From the NCBI GenBank assembly GCA_951799405.1, contig OX637352.1, positions 13,774,820-13,838,819 of the forward strand: 64,000 nt of DNA, in the 5' to 3' direction. The DNA comes from Agapetus fuscipes. Its lineage: Eukaryota > Arthropoda > Insecta > Trichoptera > Glossosomatidae. Shown piece after piece: positions 1 to 10,534 of the stretch. Numbering within the stretch: the first letter of the stretch is position 1; each line of letters begins with the position of its first letter. A program made the translations under genes and the position numbers. Under the pieces are notes generated by a model. The model made no database searches, was not told where the DNA came from, and saw nothing but the letters and a program-made list of their open reading frames with translations.

Positions 1-147
1 ATAACCTACGTGAGATGGATCTGGAAGCTGGGTTTAGAAGGGGATTAAAGACCCACCTCTTCGCACTCTCTTTCGAACAAACGCCTTTGGAATGATTTAA
101 AATCATGAAAAGGCGCCATATAAATTTAGAATAGAATTGAATTAAAT
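1..147 (+). mobile_element. LINE-C (CR1-like) 3' end, cut by window edge
   Basis: Reads in frame from base 3 to a TGA at 93-95 and ends in FRRGLKTHLFALSFEQTPLE, the usual C-terminal end of CR1-like reverse transcriptase ORFs. A short 3' UTR with GGCGCCATATAAATTTAG follows. The 5' part lies outside the window. Confidence 0.7.
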
Positions 148-423
148 TGTAAAATATTACTCGCATACTGTTTTATTTACATACAGCAAATCCATGGCTT
201 TACCGCCACCTAAATGAAATTACCGTGCAAAAAAAAGATCAGCTACGGATTAAATGTGTTGTGAATAACCCTTATAGAATACAAAGACGGCGATTTAGGA
301 TTTTCTCGAAATTGATATTAAAATGGAAATTGATTTTTCTGTGTTTGCATAGGTAATAATAAAATAGGTACCTATAATGCCTATAATAATAATACCTATA
401 ATAAAATAGGTACCTATAATAAT
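148..423. other. AT-rich spacer with a small direct repeat
   Basis: No gene seen. A short unit containing AAAATAGGTACCTATAAT occurs twice between about 358 and 421. Confidence 0.5.
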
Positions 424-669
424 AATCTATAATCTAAGTTGCAAGGATATATTCATTTAAAGCTCTCAGATGTATGCCAACAAACCAACACGTGTAGTTC
501 GCGCTTACAAATGCTGAATGTGTACTTACAAATAAAATCCAAACCTCAAATGAACATAAGCCCCACAACTTTTCCCAACCTTCCCTGACACAGGGGCGAC
601 ATTGGCAAAGTGAACCATTTTTTACAGTATGGGTGGTCAGCCTCATACCAACCTATAAGTCAAGGAATA
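424..669 (-). repeat. RepA copy, near full length
   Basis: Minus strand runs from TATTCCTTGACTTATAGG to CAACTTAGATTATAGATT. It contains a 70-codon open frame that recurs in other copies. The frame has no recognisable domain and is probably incidental. Confidence 0.8.
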
Positions 670-1860
670 TTACCTACATTTAAAAAAACAATAGCTTACC
701 GCGTTTTATTCTACACGACTCACAACTGATACTCAAGAACCCTGGATTTTAAGATGAGTGAAATCTGTCCGTCGAGAAAAATAAATGTAGGTAAATCATC
801 CATTTAAAAAACGTTCCTATTCCATTGTGAAAACTTTTAAAATTTAGATATGTGAACAAAGTTAATTTCCATTTTTTTTTCAGCAGCCATTTAATATTTT
901 ATGATGAATGAGCTGACATTAACTGTTCCGCCGTGTTCCTACTCATTGCTAACAACAAAAAATGACATTTAATTTAATTCCTGCGACGTTTGTATCTTGT
1001 ACACGAGAAGCTGCAAATGTTTCAATAAGGAAGGGACGTAAATCCATCCGCGGGTCGAACGCTTTTGGCAACACCACAAATCAAAAAACCACGACCTGAG
1101 CTAAGTTCACGCTCAAAAAAGCATCACAACGGTCATTCTGTCATTAAATAATTACCCGAAATCACTATAACCACATCGCCACCAACAATTTAACCTAAAA
1201 ATACACTTTTAATTCATCACCACATCATTATTTTCGAGTTTTCCGTTCACAACTCCGTGCGCGACTGCATCTATTTGAATTTCAACAAACTCTCAAGTCA
1301 CACGGGACACTGAACGAACAAAACACAAGCTAACTTTCATCACATAATAACTTATTCAAAATAACACAACATTAATCAATTTAATTACACGAAAAAAAAA
1401 CAACACTGTATGATACCGCCTTTACAATCAAAGACAATAAAACTTTTTTTTTTCAAATTTGAATTTCGAACTTTTTTTGTAGGTACGCGGGAACTTTGAC
1501 AGCTTTGATTGAGGTTATGTTTGAATATTTGATGTTTTGATTGTTTTCAGGGGTTTTCTTGTCGTTTTTTGGTTGTATTATTGTTTTGGACGGGCGCGCG
1601 TCGCGTCGCCTGGCGGACGAGCTGTCATCGGTTGGAGCGGATTTTCCGTTCTGACAGCGCGTCTGCAGGCGCTAAGAGACGCAATCCTGCGACAGCTTTT
1701 TTTGGACGCATCTCCTCTCGCACGATGATGATAATAATTATATTCAACCGAGCACGCATTATCTTGGAAGCCACGCAAATATTTTTTTTATCTTCCGTAC
1801 AAAGGAACATTTTTATTTTATTTTTAAACTTGACTTTTCTCTCATAGATTTGTTGTAGTT
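670..1860. other. No gene recognised; AT-rich with one GC-rich patch
   Basis: Mostly AT-rich. At 1590-1735 there is a GC-rich patch (GGGCGCGCGTCGCG and following) with short overlapping open frames on both strands, none resembling a known family. It could be a CpG-rich promoter or an old repeat. Confidence 0.4.
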
Positions 1861-1861
1861 T

Positions 1862-1945
1862 TCTGAAACAGGGGTGGTATGAGGTCCGCACGTGAATTTT
1901 TACAGGCAATATTGTCACTTCATCTGGCCAGGTTGCTAGGGAAAA
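1862..1945 (+). repeat. Repeat D fragment
   Basis: Shares a degenerate core with other sites in the window: CGCAC, a run of about 25 bases, GTCAC, then GGCC..GTTGCTAGGGAAAA. Relatives are at 5455-5530, 47310-47375, 50690-50760, 55305-55370, 56230-56320 and 60855-60910. Confidence 0.5.
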
Positions 1946-2032
1946 GGCAAACAAATATTTGGTTATAAGTTGCTAAGGACGGCATCCCATAGATACACGA
2001 GTGACGTATGCTTGCTGAAAATAATCAATTTT

Positions 2033-2080
2033 TCAGTGTGGATGGTCCGCCTCAAACCAACCTATTATTAAAGGAACAAA
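2033..2080 (-). repeat. RepA 5' end fragment
   Basis: Only the first 50 bases of RepA are recognisable on the minus strand (TTAATAATAGGTTGG and following). Confidence 0.5.
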
Positions 2081-2432
2081 AATTATAAAAAAAACTAGGA
2101 ATATAAGTACATGATATTTTATGAAAAAAACTGGCTATAAATTAAAAAAAATATGAATCAAACCCAAATAGATTACGAAAATTTAAAAGTCTAGCCACCT
2201 ACTTAATTTAGCCTTTTTTAATGTAGGTAGGTAATACCTACGCAGTTCAAAACTACGTAACCAAGCTGGACATTTAGTGAAACTTTTTACTGAGTTGTCT
2301 CTGAAAGAATCATAATATGTGACGAAGGAAACCTTTTTTTTTACAGATAAAATTTCTTTTAACGTAGGGGTTTCTCCGCTCCCTAAGGGGTTAACCTTAA
2401 AAAAAAAAAAAAAAAATGTCATGTAGATATGT

Positions 2433-2697
2433 TCCTTGACTTATAGGTTGTTATGCGGCTGACCACCCATACTGTAAAAAATGGTTCACTTTGCCAATGT
2501 CACCCCTGTTTCAGGGAAGGACGGCAAGAGTTGCAAGGCTTGTGTTCATTTGAGATTGGGTTTTTATATTGTAGGTCCACATGCGGCATGTGTTAGCGCG
2601 AAATTATACATATCTGCTTGTGGAAATGCATTTAATATAAATCTTAAATGATATATATCTTTGCAGCTTAGATTAGATTAGATTAGAACCTTGCCGG
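2433..2697 (+). repeat. RepA copy, full length, (ATTAG)n tail
   Basis: Starts TTCCTTGACTTATAGG and ends GCAGCTTAGATTAGATTAGA. It is preceded by a run of A and followed directly by an inverted SINE-G piece. Confidence 0.85.
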
Positions 2698-2825
2698 TTC
2701 AATGATTTTTGGGTTCGAAATAAACACCGAAACGGGAAATAATTACTGCCACTCTTGGTCTAGTCTTTTGACATTGAGCGTAAGCGCTCTACGAATTGAG
2801 CCATCGATCAGACTTCGATCTTTTT
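2698..2825 (-). mobile_element. SINE-G 5' part, degraded
   Basis: Minus strand shows a tRNA-like head (GGCTCAATTCGTAGAGCGCT) followed by the SINE-G body with CCCGTTTCGGTGTTTATTTC. It abuts the RepA tail. Confidence 0.55.
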
Positions 2826-2951
2826 CCCAGGCAGCTGTCAACGGGGACTTTAATTGAAAAATAAAATCGCTGTTTTCTTATGTCTCTTTTTTATATATTT
2901 ATCTACCTTTTTTATTTCGTGGCACATACTTTACCATGGGGAAAGCGATAC

Positions 2952-3122
2952 ATGAACATTTAAGATTGATAATTATTAATGCATGCTCACAAGCAGACAC
3001 GTGAAGTTCGCCGTTGGACAAGCAGCTTGTGTACCTACTTCCAAAATAAATACCTACACAAATCTCTAATGAACATAAAACCTGCAACTCTTGCCGCCAT
3101 TCCTTAAATAATTTTTTACAGC
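2952..3122 (-). repeat. RepA copy, truncated
   Basis: Minus-strand RepA middle section with CGAACTTCACGTGTCTGCTT. The first 60 bases are missing or altered. Confidence 0.6.
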
Positions 3123-3171
3123 CCTAGGTAGGTACCTATGTATGGTCATAAATTAATGTAATTTCACCTAT

Positions 3172-3345
3172 ACCTACTGTAAAAATGGTTCACTTTGCCA
3201 ATGTCCCACCTGTTTCAGGGAAGGTCGGCAAAAGTTGCAGAGCTAATGTTTATTTAAGTTTTGGATTTTTATTTGTTTACGCTTGCAGGATTTGTAAGCG
3301 CGAACTCACGCGTGTCTGTTTGAGGGCATGCATTTAATATGAATT
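3172..3345 (+). repeat. RepA copy, truncated at both ends
   Basis: Begins within ACTGTAAAAATGGTTCACTT and ends at GGCATGCATTTAATATGA, just before another RepA in the same orientation. Confidence 0.7.
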
Positions 3346-3354
3346 TTGATTTAT

Positions 3355-3603
3355 TTCCTTGATTTATAGGTTGGTATAAGGCTAACCACCCTTAATGTTA
3401 CAAATGGTTCACTTTGCCAATGTCTCTCTTGTTTCAGGGAAGATCGGAAAAAGTTGCTGGGCTTATGTTCATATGAGGTTTTAATTTGTAAGTACCTACA
3501 CATGCAGCATTTGTAACCGCAAACTCACACGTGTCTGTTTGTGGGCATGCATTTAATATGAAATTTAAATGTTTATATATCTGTGCAACTTAGATTATTG
3601 ATT
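3355..3603 (+). repeat. RepA copy, full length
   Basis: TTCCTTGATTTATAGG start and GCAACTTAGATTATTGATT end. Tandem neighbour of the preceding copy. Confidence 0.8.
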
Positions 3604-3865
3604 ATTATTTTTCACATAGATTGCCGCCTTTGGTTCTACATAAAATGTGTATTTCTATTTTTAGTTAAATATTTGAAGGCACGTGGGCGGATCCCACAAT
3701 GTTGTTAGGCTCCTCCCACAGGTGGGCGTGGCGCTGTAAGCGATTTCCCCGGCTTCTGATTGGTCCAAATATACACGCTGAAACTGTACTGTAAAAGCTC
3801 GCGTCCTTGTAACGGATTTTCTATCTTTATTTTTCTTTGACTGGTAGGTTGTTTGAACTTATAAT
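3604..3865. other. Spacer with GC box and CCAAT-like motifs
   Basis: No gene seen. GTGGGCGTGGC at about 3721 and CTGATTGGT at about 3757 resemble GC-box and CCAAT promoter motifs, but no adjacent transcript could be supported. Confidence 0.3.
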
Positions 3866-3901
3866 CTTTCATTTAAGTTGCAAAGATACATTAGCATTTA
3901 A

Positions 3902-3940
3902 CAGGGGCGTGCATCCCATACAGGCATATGCGCCTAATAC
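3902..3940 (+). repeat. Repeat F fragment
   Basis: GGGGCGTGCATCCCATACAG resembles the start of a short repeat also seen at 4383-4452 (minus), 34793-34855 (plus) and 47925-47950 (minus). Confidence 0.4.
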
Positions 3941-4031
3941 GTAGGCAATACGTATATATATGGTAAAAAAAACATTTAAGCTTGATATTGATCGTTAGCA
4001 CTTCAGTCAAATTCAAGTGAGTTATTTTAAA

Positions 4032-4382
4032 GGAATGGATGATGATGATGATGATTATGATGATTTCCTTATCAGCGCCGTTTCGTAACTCAATGTCACT
4101 CCAAGGGCGCTTAGTATTTTACTGGGCGAAGAAAAATGTCTTCATCCTCCTCTTTAGGCCCTCAATCGTCTTAGACCTCCGGATTTCTGGTGGTAGTTGA
4201 TTCCAGGTTGCAGGGCCGGCCACTGCAAAAGCACGGTCTCCGAAAACAGTGGCAATTTTTCTTCTAGGTTCATTTAGCAGGGTTTCCGCTCCGTTCTCTG
4301 CTGATGTTAGTGTTTGCTCCCTTGAGCCCAGGACTTTTGAGACAATCAGCTCTTGGATGTAGAAAGGAGCTGCTGATGGATG
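4032..4382 (-). mobile_element. LINE-C 3' end with (ATC)n tail
   Basis: Minus strand encodes the last part of a CR1-like reverse transcriptase ORF: FGDRAFAVAGPATWNQLPPE and then LKRRMKTFFFAQ stop. The 3' UTR has GCGCCCTTGGAGTGACATTG, AACGGCGCTGATAAGG and an ATC-rich tail. It abuts repeat F. Confidence 0.8.
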
Positions 4383-4452
4383 AAAGGATGTAGAATGGGA
4401 GTAAATATTTATTCTGAAATGTAATTGCCTGTACCCTATGCACGCGCCTGCC
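4383..4452 (-). repeat. Repeat F copy
   Basis: Minus strand CAGGCGCGTGCATAGGGTAC through ATAAATATTTACTCCCATTC matches 34793-34855 closely. Element class unknown. Confidence 0.6.
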
Positions 4453-4459
4453 ATTTAAG

Positions 4460-4800
4460 ATTCAAGTTAAATGCATATATATATTATTTGTTACACTACG
4501 CATTTTTATTTTTGTTTTTCTTGATTTTTTTTTCTGCTGTTTATAGGTACCTACCTACTTATTTTTTTATATAGGTTCACCTTTACCTATAGATACCATG
4601 TCTTACACTATGTAGATATTTAAGTTTTTACTGCTTCTTGTTTCTTTTTTCTGCTTTAAAAAGTCCATATGTGTTTTATATTGTTTTTGACTTAGTTTTA
4701 ATGTATTTTATTATTTTTCTTCTTTGGTTTTTTTATGCCATTATGTATCATATTATGTTGTATTTTATTCATAAATAGATAAAAACTGTTTGAAAAAAAT
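4460..4800. other. AT-rich spacer
   Basis: No gene or recognised element. Confidence 0.5.
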
Positions 4801-4801
4801 T

Positions 4802-4998
4802 ATTTACCCACAAGCAGACACGCTTAAGTTCACGCTTACAAGATATGCTGCATATGTGCATTTACAAAATAAACACCCAAATCTCAAGTAGGTACCTACA
4901 GCTTTTGCCGACCTTCCCTGAAACAAGGGTGAAATTAGAAAGTGAACCATTTTTTATAGTATGGGTAGTCAGCCTCATACCAACCTATGAGTCAATTA
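4802..4998 (-). repeat. RepA copy, lacks its 3' end
   Basis: Minus-strand RepA from the TTGACTCATAGGTTGGTATG start to the AAGCGTGTCTGCTTGTGGG region. Confidence 0.7.
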
Positions 4999-5027
4999 AT
5001 CTAATACGTATACTAATACATACGACT

Positions 5028-5272
5028 GACTTGATGGATGACTATCCATATTGTAAAAATTGGTTCATTAGGTACATTTTTAATTTGAAAGTACGCATGC
5101 AGCATGTGTAAGTGCGCTCTAGCATGCGATTGCTTGTATGCTCTTAAGAAGCTCTCTGTAGAATCTTAAATCTTTGTAACTCTCGCCACCTTTCCATGAA
5201 ACAGGAGTGACATTGGCAAAGTGAACAAGCTATTACACTTTGGTTAGTCAGCCACACACAAACCTCTTATCT
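5028..5272. repeat. Two degraded RepA pieces facing each other
   Basis: 5028-5160 is plus-oriented (GATGACTATCCATATTGTAA onward). 5165-5272 is minus-oriented (TTCACTTTGCCAATGTCACT). Both are diverged. Confidence 0.5.
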
Positions 5273-5454
5273 TTTATGGATTTTAAAAATTATTTCATTA
5301 ATTACATTTCATATAATATTTCCTCTTAGACGTCACCTCGAAAGGAAATAAGCGTTCTCAAAAGTAGGCGTGGCTACAGAACAACATTTTCTCTTGAAAA
5401 GTTCGCCATTTTTAGTTTCCAAAGACATAAATCAAAATCAAGGCAGGACAAGGG

Positions 5455-5530
5455 GAATGGTCCCCGCACATGAATTGACATGGTCAAAATTGTAGCGTCA
5501 CACGGCCGGGATGCTAGGATAAAAAAATAA
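5455..5530 (+). repeat. Repeat D fragment
   Basis: CCCGCACATGAATTGACATG, then GTCACACGGCCGGGATGCTA: the same core as the copy near 1862. Confidence 0.55.
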
Positions 5531-5535
5531 TTAAA

Positions 5536-5828
5536 TTAGGCTGATTTATTTGGTGAGCGCTGTTTTTGTGTGTATCACACCTCAAGAGCCCTCTGCGAGC
5601 TTGGTCGTCGCTGTAGAAAGCGCCAATTCTCAAACAATACCCAGTTGCTGTAAGGCTGGATGGACCTTTTGATGACCGGTCTTTGGTAAAGGTTTATGAA
5701 TTTTTCAACCCAGCGAAGAGCAAATTTGAAAATATAAATGGTATATTTTTTGTGCTCCGCCGGGATTCGAACCCACGACCTTCCAGTTACGAGTCCGAAG
5801 TGTTACCACCTGGACTACAGACCGGTCG
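5536..5828 (-). mobile_element. SINE-T, full tRNA-derived unit
   Basis: Minus strand begins with a tRNA-like head: A-box-like TAGTCCAGGTGG and B-box GGGTTCGAATCC. The SINE-T body follows, and the conserved tail CTTGAGGTGTGATACACACA ends in AAATAAATCAGCC. No 5S head in this copy. Confidence 0.85.
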
Positions 5829-5894
5829 TAAATAAAGGATAAAGCCTAACTAATATTTTTGTGTGCGTTACTAGCATTATCTGCACGCCTACAT

Positions 5895-6015
5895 AAAAGG
5901 GTGTGTAGTCTAGTGGTTAACGCTACGGACTCGGAATCGGAAGGTAGTGAGTTTGATTCCGGTGGAGTACAAAAATATTTTTTACAATTTGCTCTTTGCT
6001 GGATTAAAAATCCAA
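5895..6015 (+). mobile_element. SINE-T 5' part
   Basis: A box TAGTCTAGTGG and a B-box-like GAGTTTGATTCC, followed by TTGCTCTTTGCTGG. The tail is missing. Confidence 0.7.
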
Positions 6016-6065
6016 CTGCACTATACGTGCATGCTTAGTTGAGCTTTGATTGCTGTTGTTAAGAT

Positions 6066-6224
6066 TGGTAACATGGACAATGTCACCCCTGTTTTAGGAA
6101 AGGGTAGCACGAGTTGCAGAACTTATGTTTATTTGAAATTTGGGTTTTCATGTTGTACATAGTTCACGTTCGGCCCATGTGAAAGCGAACTTATCTCGTA
6201 CGTGTCTGCTTGTGGCCATGCAAT
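6066..6224 (+). repeat. RepA copy, truncated at both ends
   Basis: From CAATGTCACCCCTGTTTTAG to GTGTCTGCTTGTGGCCATGC. Confidence 0.7.
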
Positions 6225-6286
6225 GGGGGTTTCCCAGCTCCCGAGGGACCTAGTTCTCTTTTTTTGTGAAAACTGAGTAGGTAGCT
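6225..6286 (-). mobile_element. SINE-G 3' body fragment
   Basis: Minus-strand match to the SINE-G middle (GGGAGCTGGGAAACCCCC). It lies back to back with a plus SINE-G head. Confidence 0.5.
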
Positions 6287-6289
6287 GAT

Positions 6290-6470
6290 CCGGTCGATAG
6301 CTCAGTTGGTAGATTGCTTGCATTCCATGCCGAGATCTCGGGTTCGAATTCCATCGAGGGTATCAAAAATGATTTCCCGTTTCGGTATTTTAAAAAATAA
6401 ACCTTAAATAAAATACCAGCAAGGTTTACTCAGCCTTTACAAGAAAGGAGTACCAGCCCCTTTGGGATTA
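6290..6470 (+). mobile_element. SINE-G 5' half
   Basis: tRNA-like head with A box TAGCTCAGTTGG and B box GGGTTCGAATTCC. The body follows with ATGATTTCCCGTTTCGG and CAGCAAGGTTTACTCAGCC. Confidence 0.75.
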
Positions 6471-6542
6471 TTTGCATACATGGGCGTAGCTAAGAATACA
6501 TAAAATTTCGAAAATCCATTCAAGTAGGTACCTAAACTTTCA

Positions 6543-6785
6543 CGGGGCTATTCTTAGACATTTTAGTCGTCGGTTGAGCCCACGCTTCAACAAACTAATG
6601 ATCCTGGGCTGAAAGTCTCATCACCAAGGTCATTATTACCTACCGAATTTTGGTAATATTTGTATGAAGACTTATCAGCTGTTTACTTGCGGCCATCTTG
6701 TATTGACAGCTATTCATACAAATGCATCATTAGTTTGTCAAAGCGTGGGCTCAACGGACGACTAAAATGTCTCAGAATAGCACCG
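6543..6785. mobile_element. MITE H, 243 bp, 3-bp target duplication TCA
   Basis: Inverted ends CGGGGCTATTCTTAGACA and TGTCTCAGAATAGCACCG, with arms of about 55 bp. The element is flanked by TCA on both sides (6540-6542 and 6786-6788). A second copy lies at 48587-48828. A three-base duplication fits a PIF/Harbinger-like element; no transposase is present. Confidence 0.8.
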
Positions 6786-7097
6786 TCAGACTCCATTGTA
6801 ATATTATTATGCAATATCTAAGTACCTACTTATATCTTTGTATGTACTCTGACTTACAATTACTTTCTCTTGTCAAAGTTGTTAAAGATGTTAAATGCTT
6901 AAACTTGACTTTACTGCCGCATCTTCCTTTGTAGTCCAACAGGGCGCGGCCCATGATTTCCACATGGTTGGAGACGCGTCTCTGAAGATGCAGCAACACG
7001 CAACATAAACCCGCAACAGCGTACAACATAAGCCTGCAACAATAATACACAACTTAAAAATAAAATGTATTGTATTATAAATGTAATTTGTATTATA

Positions 7098-7340
7098 AAC
7101 CGATCCGTAGTTCAGTGGCAACACTTCGGACTCTGAATGGTAGGTTGTGGGTTCGAATCCCGGCGGAGCACAAAAAATACCTATAGGTACCATTTATATG
7201 TTCATATTTGCTCTTCGCTGGGTTGAAAAATTCATAAACCTTACCAATGACCGGTCACCAAAGGTCCATCCAGCCTTACAGCAACTGGGTCTTGCTTGAG
7301 TATTGGCGGTTTGAAGTGACGACCAAGCTCGTACACCTCG
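7098..7340 (+). mobile_element. SINE-T, 3' tail missing
   Basis: A box TAGTTCAGTGG, B box GGGTTCGAATCCC and the body down to GACGACCAAGCTCG. It then meets an inverted repeat E. Confidence 0.8.
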
Positions 7341-7420
7341 GCACTACAACAAGTGTCATAGACCCCTAGAGTCTCTAGAATCTAGGGAGTCTCCCGCACA
7401 GAATTTCTTAAAAAAAAAAA
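7335..7420 (-). repeat. Repeat E copy
   Basis: Minus strand AAGAAATTCTGTGCGGGAGA, then GGTCTATGACACTTGTTGTA. The same sequence is at 25745-25850 (plus), with a weaker copy at 22825-22910. Confidence 0.6.
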
Positions 7421-7426
7421 GACAGA

Positions 7427-7686
7427 CTAATCTAATCTAATCTAATCTAAGTTGCAAAGATATGTTACATTGGAGATTCACATTACATGCATTCTCACAA
7501 CCAGACACGTACAAGTTCGCGCTTGCACATGCCTCATGTGAACCTACAACATAAAAACCAAATCTCAAATGGACATACACCCTGCAACTCTTGCCGTCCT
7601 TCCCTGAGACAGGGGTGACATTGGCAAAGTGAACCATTTTTACAGCATGGGTGGTCAGCCGCATACCAACCTATAAGTCAAGGAAC
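7427..7686 (-). repeat. RepA copy, full length, (ATTAG)n tail
   Basis: Minus strand from TTCCTTGACTTATAGG to an (ATTAG)-type tail of at least four units. Confidence 0.85.
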
Positions 7687-7769
7687 AATATATAGACTAA
7701 TAGTTTCTTTATGGTTGCCAAGGACCTTAGCCACATGGACCTATAAAGTTTGAGATATATTTTTTGTCG

Positions 7770-7862
7770 ATTCCATTGAGCAAATTTGGCATGTGGCATT
7801 TGGAACCTATTTATATTTACAGGTCGGGTTCTACGTCATCCACTTTAGCTGAAGCAGGGGTT
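7770..7862 (-). mobile_element. SINE-G 3' body fragment
   Basis: Diverged match to the SINE-G section with TAAATATAAATAGGTTCC and the following CACATG. Confidence 0.4.
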
Positions 7863-8069
7863 TCGTATTTTGAATTTCAGCACTGAGCAGAGAGACGATG
7901 CGCAGCTCCCAGCTGTTGCAAGATCGAGACAGTTAAACTTTTATGGCTCCTAAAACCATGAAGTCGCAGAATGTCGCATCGCAGTTGCGGCTTGTCCCTT
8001 TGTGTTGCCAGTTTATGTTGCGTGTTGTTGCAGGTTAACGTCCCCTACACAAGTCCACTCAACATTCAA

Positions 8070-8404
8070 TACACTATCATCATCATCATTGGCACAACAA
8101 CTCGGGGTGGGTCTTAGCCTCGCTCAGCAACCGCTGCCAGCGCTGTCTATCCAACGTCTTCCTCCTCCAGTCCCACATTCCCACTGCACGGCAATCCGCC
8201 ACCACTCCATCCAGCCATCTTGAACGTGGTCTTCCCACTGTCCGGCGTCCCTCCGGGTTCGTCATCACAATCGTCTTCTCCAGGCTCCGATGGTCCGTTC
8301 GCTGAATGTGCCCCAGCCAATGCAGTCTGCTGACCTTTATTGAGCGGACCACATCAGCGTCCTGGTACAGCTTATACAGTTCGGAGTTATATCTTCTTCG
8401 CCAA
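8070..8404 (-). mobile_element. LINE-R 3' end
   Basis: Minus strand encodes LHWLGHIQRTDHRSLEKTIV, then GRPRSRWLDGVVADCRAVGM and a terminal HPELLCQ stop. This is the C-terminal tail typical of RTE-like reverse transcriptase ORFs. An ATG-repeat tail follows (ATGATGATGATGATAG). A near-identical copy lies at 9868-10169. Confidence 0.8.
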
Positions 8405-8808
8405 AATATGTTTCCGTCCTTTTATGTTAAGATGGTTCGGGCACATGGAGAGAATGAGTGATGAAAGATTGACGAAGAAAGTATATGTTGCTAGAATAGA
8501 TGGATGTCGTGGAAGAGGAAGACCGAGAAAGGTATGGATGGACCAAATTTTCGAAATAGCGAGTGAATGGGATATCCAGAGTCATAATAAAAGGAGAGCT
8601 TGTATGAAAAAGGTTATGACTCTGGATGAAATGAAAGAAGTATGCAAGGACAGGAAGAAGTGGCGGCTAATCTGCAATGCTGATTTGTAATGTTGGTTTA
8701 TTAGTTTGCTACATTTTTTGCATAAGAAATTTTTGACTTTTTTTTATAGATTTATTTTTAAGGTTTTGTTGTTTTTTTTGTAAACTTAAATGTCATTTAT
8801 TACTCGTA
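8405..8808 (+). mobile_element. LINE-N reverse transcriptase C-terminus and 3' UTR
   Basis: The frame to about 8689 reads LRWFGHMERMSDERLTKKVY, GRGRPRKVWMDQIFEIASEW and KKWRLICNADL stop, a C-terminal segment of a non-LTR element. About 120 bp of T-rich UTR follows and runs straight into RepA at 8809. The same order recurs at 28640-29158, so RepA looks like the natural 3' end of this LINE. Clade not assigned. Confidence 0.8.
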
Positions 8809-9060
8809 TTCCTTGACTTATAGGTTGGTATGAGGCTGACCACCCATACTGTAAAAAATGGTTCACTTTGCCAATGTCACCCCTGTTTCAGGGAATGTTT
8901 CAGGGAGTTGCAGGACTTATGTTCATTTGAGTTTGGATTTTATTTGTAAGTACACAATCAGCATTTGTAAGCGCGAACTACACGTGTTTGTTTGTGGGCA
9001 TACATCTGAGTGCTTTAAATGAATATATCCTTGCAACTTAGATTATAGATTATATAGATT
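8809..9060 (+). repeat. RepA at the 3' end of LINE-N
   Basis: Full RepA from TTCCTTGACTTATAGG to CTTAGATTATAGATTATA, contiguous with the LINE-N 3' UTR. Confidence 0.85.
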
Positions 9061-9177
9061 GGACAATAAATACGTCGAAGTATTTTCCTTTCGAAGACGT
9101 TGAGAGAGCATTGGTCTCGCTTGGTTAGTGTCGTTTCGGAGGCATATGTGAGGCATATGTTAGGCACATTCAATACA

Positions 9178-9260
9178 CTATAATCTATAATCTAACTTGC
9201 AAAGACATATTGGCATTTAAAGCTCATATTTAATGCACGTCTTACTAGTGCTACACGCGT
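9178..9260 (-). repeat. RepA 3' fragment
   Basis: Minus-strand tail section (TTGCAAGTTAGATTATAGAT), joined to the next RepA copy. Confidence 0.6.
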
Positions 9261-9261
9261 G

Positions 9262-9515
9262 TCTAATCTAATCTAATCTAAGTTGCAAAATATAAGTAAC
9301 ATTAGAGATCACATCATATGCATTTTCACAAAACAGACATGTTTAAGTTCGCGCTTAAACATGCCGCATGTAGTCTTACAATATAAAAATCCGAATTTCA
9401 AATGAACTTGCAACTCCTGCCAACCTTCCATGAAACAAGGGGTGACATTGGCAAAGTGAACCATTTTCTACAGCATGGGTGGTCAGCCGCATACCAACCT
9501 ATAAGTCAAGGAACA
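9262..9515 (-). repeat. RepA copy, full length, (ATTAG)n tail
   Basis: Same structure as 7427-7686. Confidence 0.85.
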
Positions 9516-9535
9516 TAGGTACACCACAACAATTT

Positions 9536-9745
9536 CCCAGATAGCATTTTAAACTTGCATCTGACTTGCAACAAGTTTGATGTGTCAAAAGTGAAGGCTT
9601 GCTGCAAGTTCGCCATGGCAAGTATATACACTTGAGGCAAGTTTGAATCAAACTTTCTAGTTTCCCAGCAACAAGCTTGCAGGAACTTTGTCATAACAAA
9701 GTTCCCGCAAGCTTGTTATGACAAATTTGCCAAATGTTTGCTTCT
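9536..9745. mobile_element. Left end of a DNA transposon with CCCAGATAGCA terminus
   Basis: Starts CCCAGATAGCATTTTAAACT, followed by many subterminal AACTTGC / GCAAGTT motifs. The inverted mate is at 12530-12691. No transposase was recognised between them. Confidence 0.55.
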
Positions 9746-9867
9746 GCAAATCATATACATTTTTTTATAATATTTAAAAAAACAAAATTAGAATAAAAAG
9801 ATAAAATATTTTAATTTTATTTTATTTACAGTTCGCTTATAGTAGTAACAAAGTTTTATAATAATCA

Positions 9868-10169
9868 CATCATCATCATCATTGGCACGACCTCCCTCAG
9901 CAACCGCTGCCACCGCTGTCTATCCAACGTCTTCCTCCTCCAGCCCCACTGCACGACAATCCGCCACGACTTCATCCAGCTATCTTGAACGTGGTCTTCT
10001 CACTGTCCGCCGTCCCTCCGGGTTCGTCATTACAATCGTCTTCTCCAGGCTATGATGGTCTAATTGCTGAATGTGCCCCAGCCAATGCAGTCTGTTGACC
10101 TTTATTGAGCGGACCACATCAGCGTCCTGGTACAGCTTATACAATTCGGAGTTATATCTTCTTCGCCAT
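9868..10169 (-). mobile_element. LINE-R 3' end, second copy
   Basis: Nearly identical to 8070-8404, with the same ATG-repeat tail and the same inner break (CTTCTTCGCCA). Small deletions shift the frame. Confidence 0.75.
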
Positions 10170-10534
10170 GTTTCTAGTCACACTCAGGTACATTATTCCC
10201 CTAGCCCCGTTGCTTTGTCTCTCGGCTCTGTAACAAAAAAACAAGGATATTTTTAGTAATTATATTACAAATCATTTATAATTAAGGATGTAATATACAC
10301 TAAGTACTGATTTCATTATAAACAGTTTTAATTTTCTTTTTAGAAATTTGTTCCACGGTACTCCGTTTTCTTTGAAATTATTAAAGCAAATATTATAAAA
10401 TACCAAGATCGGATTGCCCTGTAAGGAGTTATTTATGGAAACACATAAAAATATAATATCCGATGAATAAATTTTAACTGTGTACTTATTTTTATTGCAA
10501 ATAGGATGATACTTCTTTATGGAGTCAGACGCTA

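Noticed and set aside
1537..1954. Overlapping small frames in the GC-rich patch
   Set aside because: No domain, no codon pattern and no splice context; kept only as an unassigned patch.
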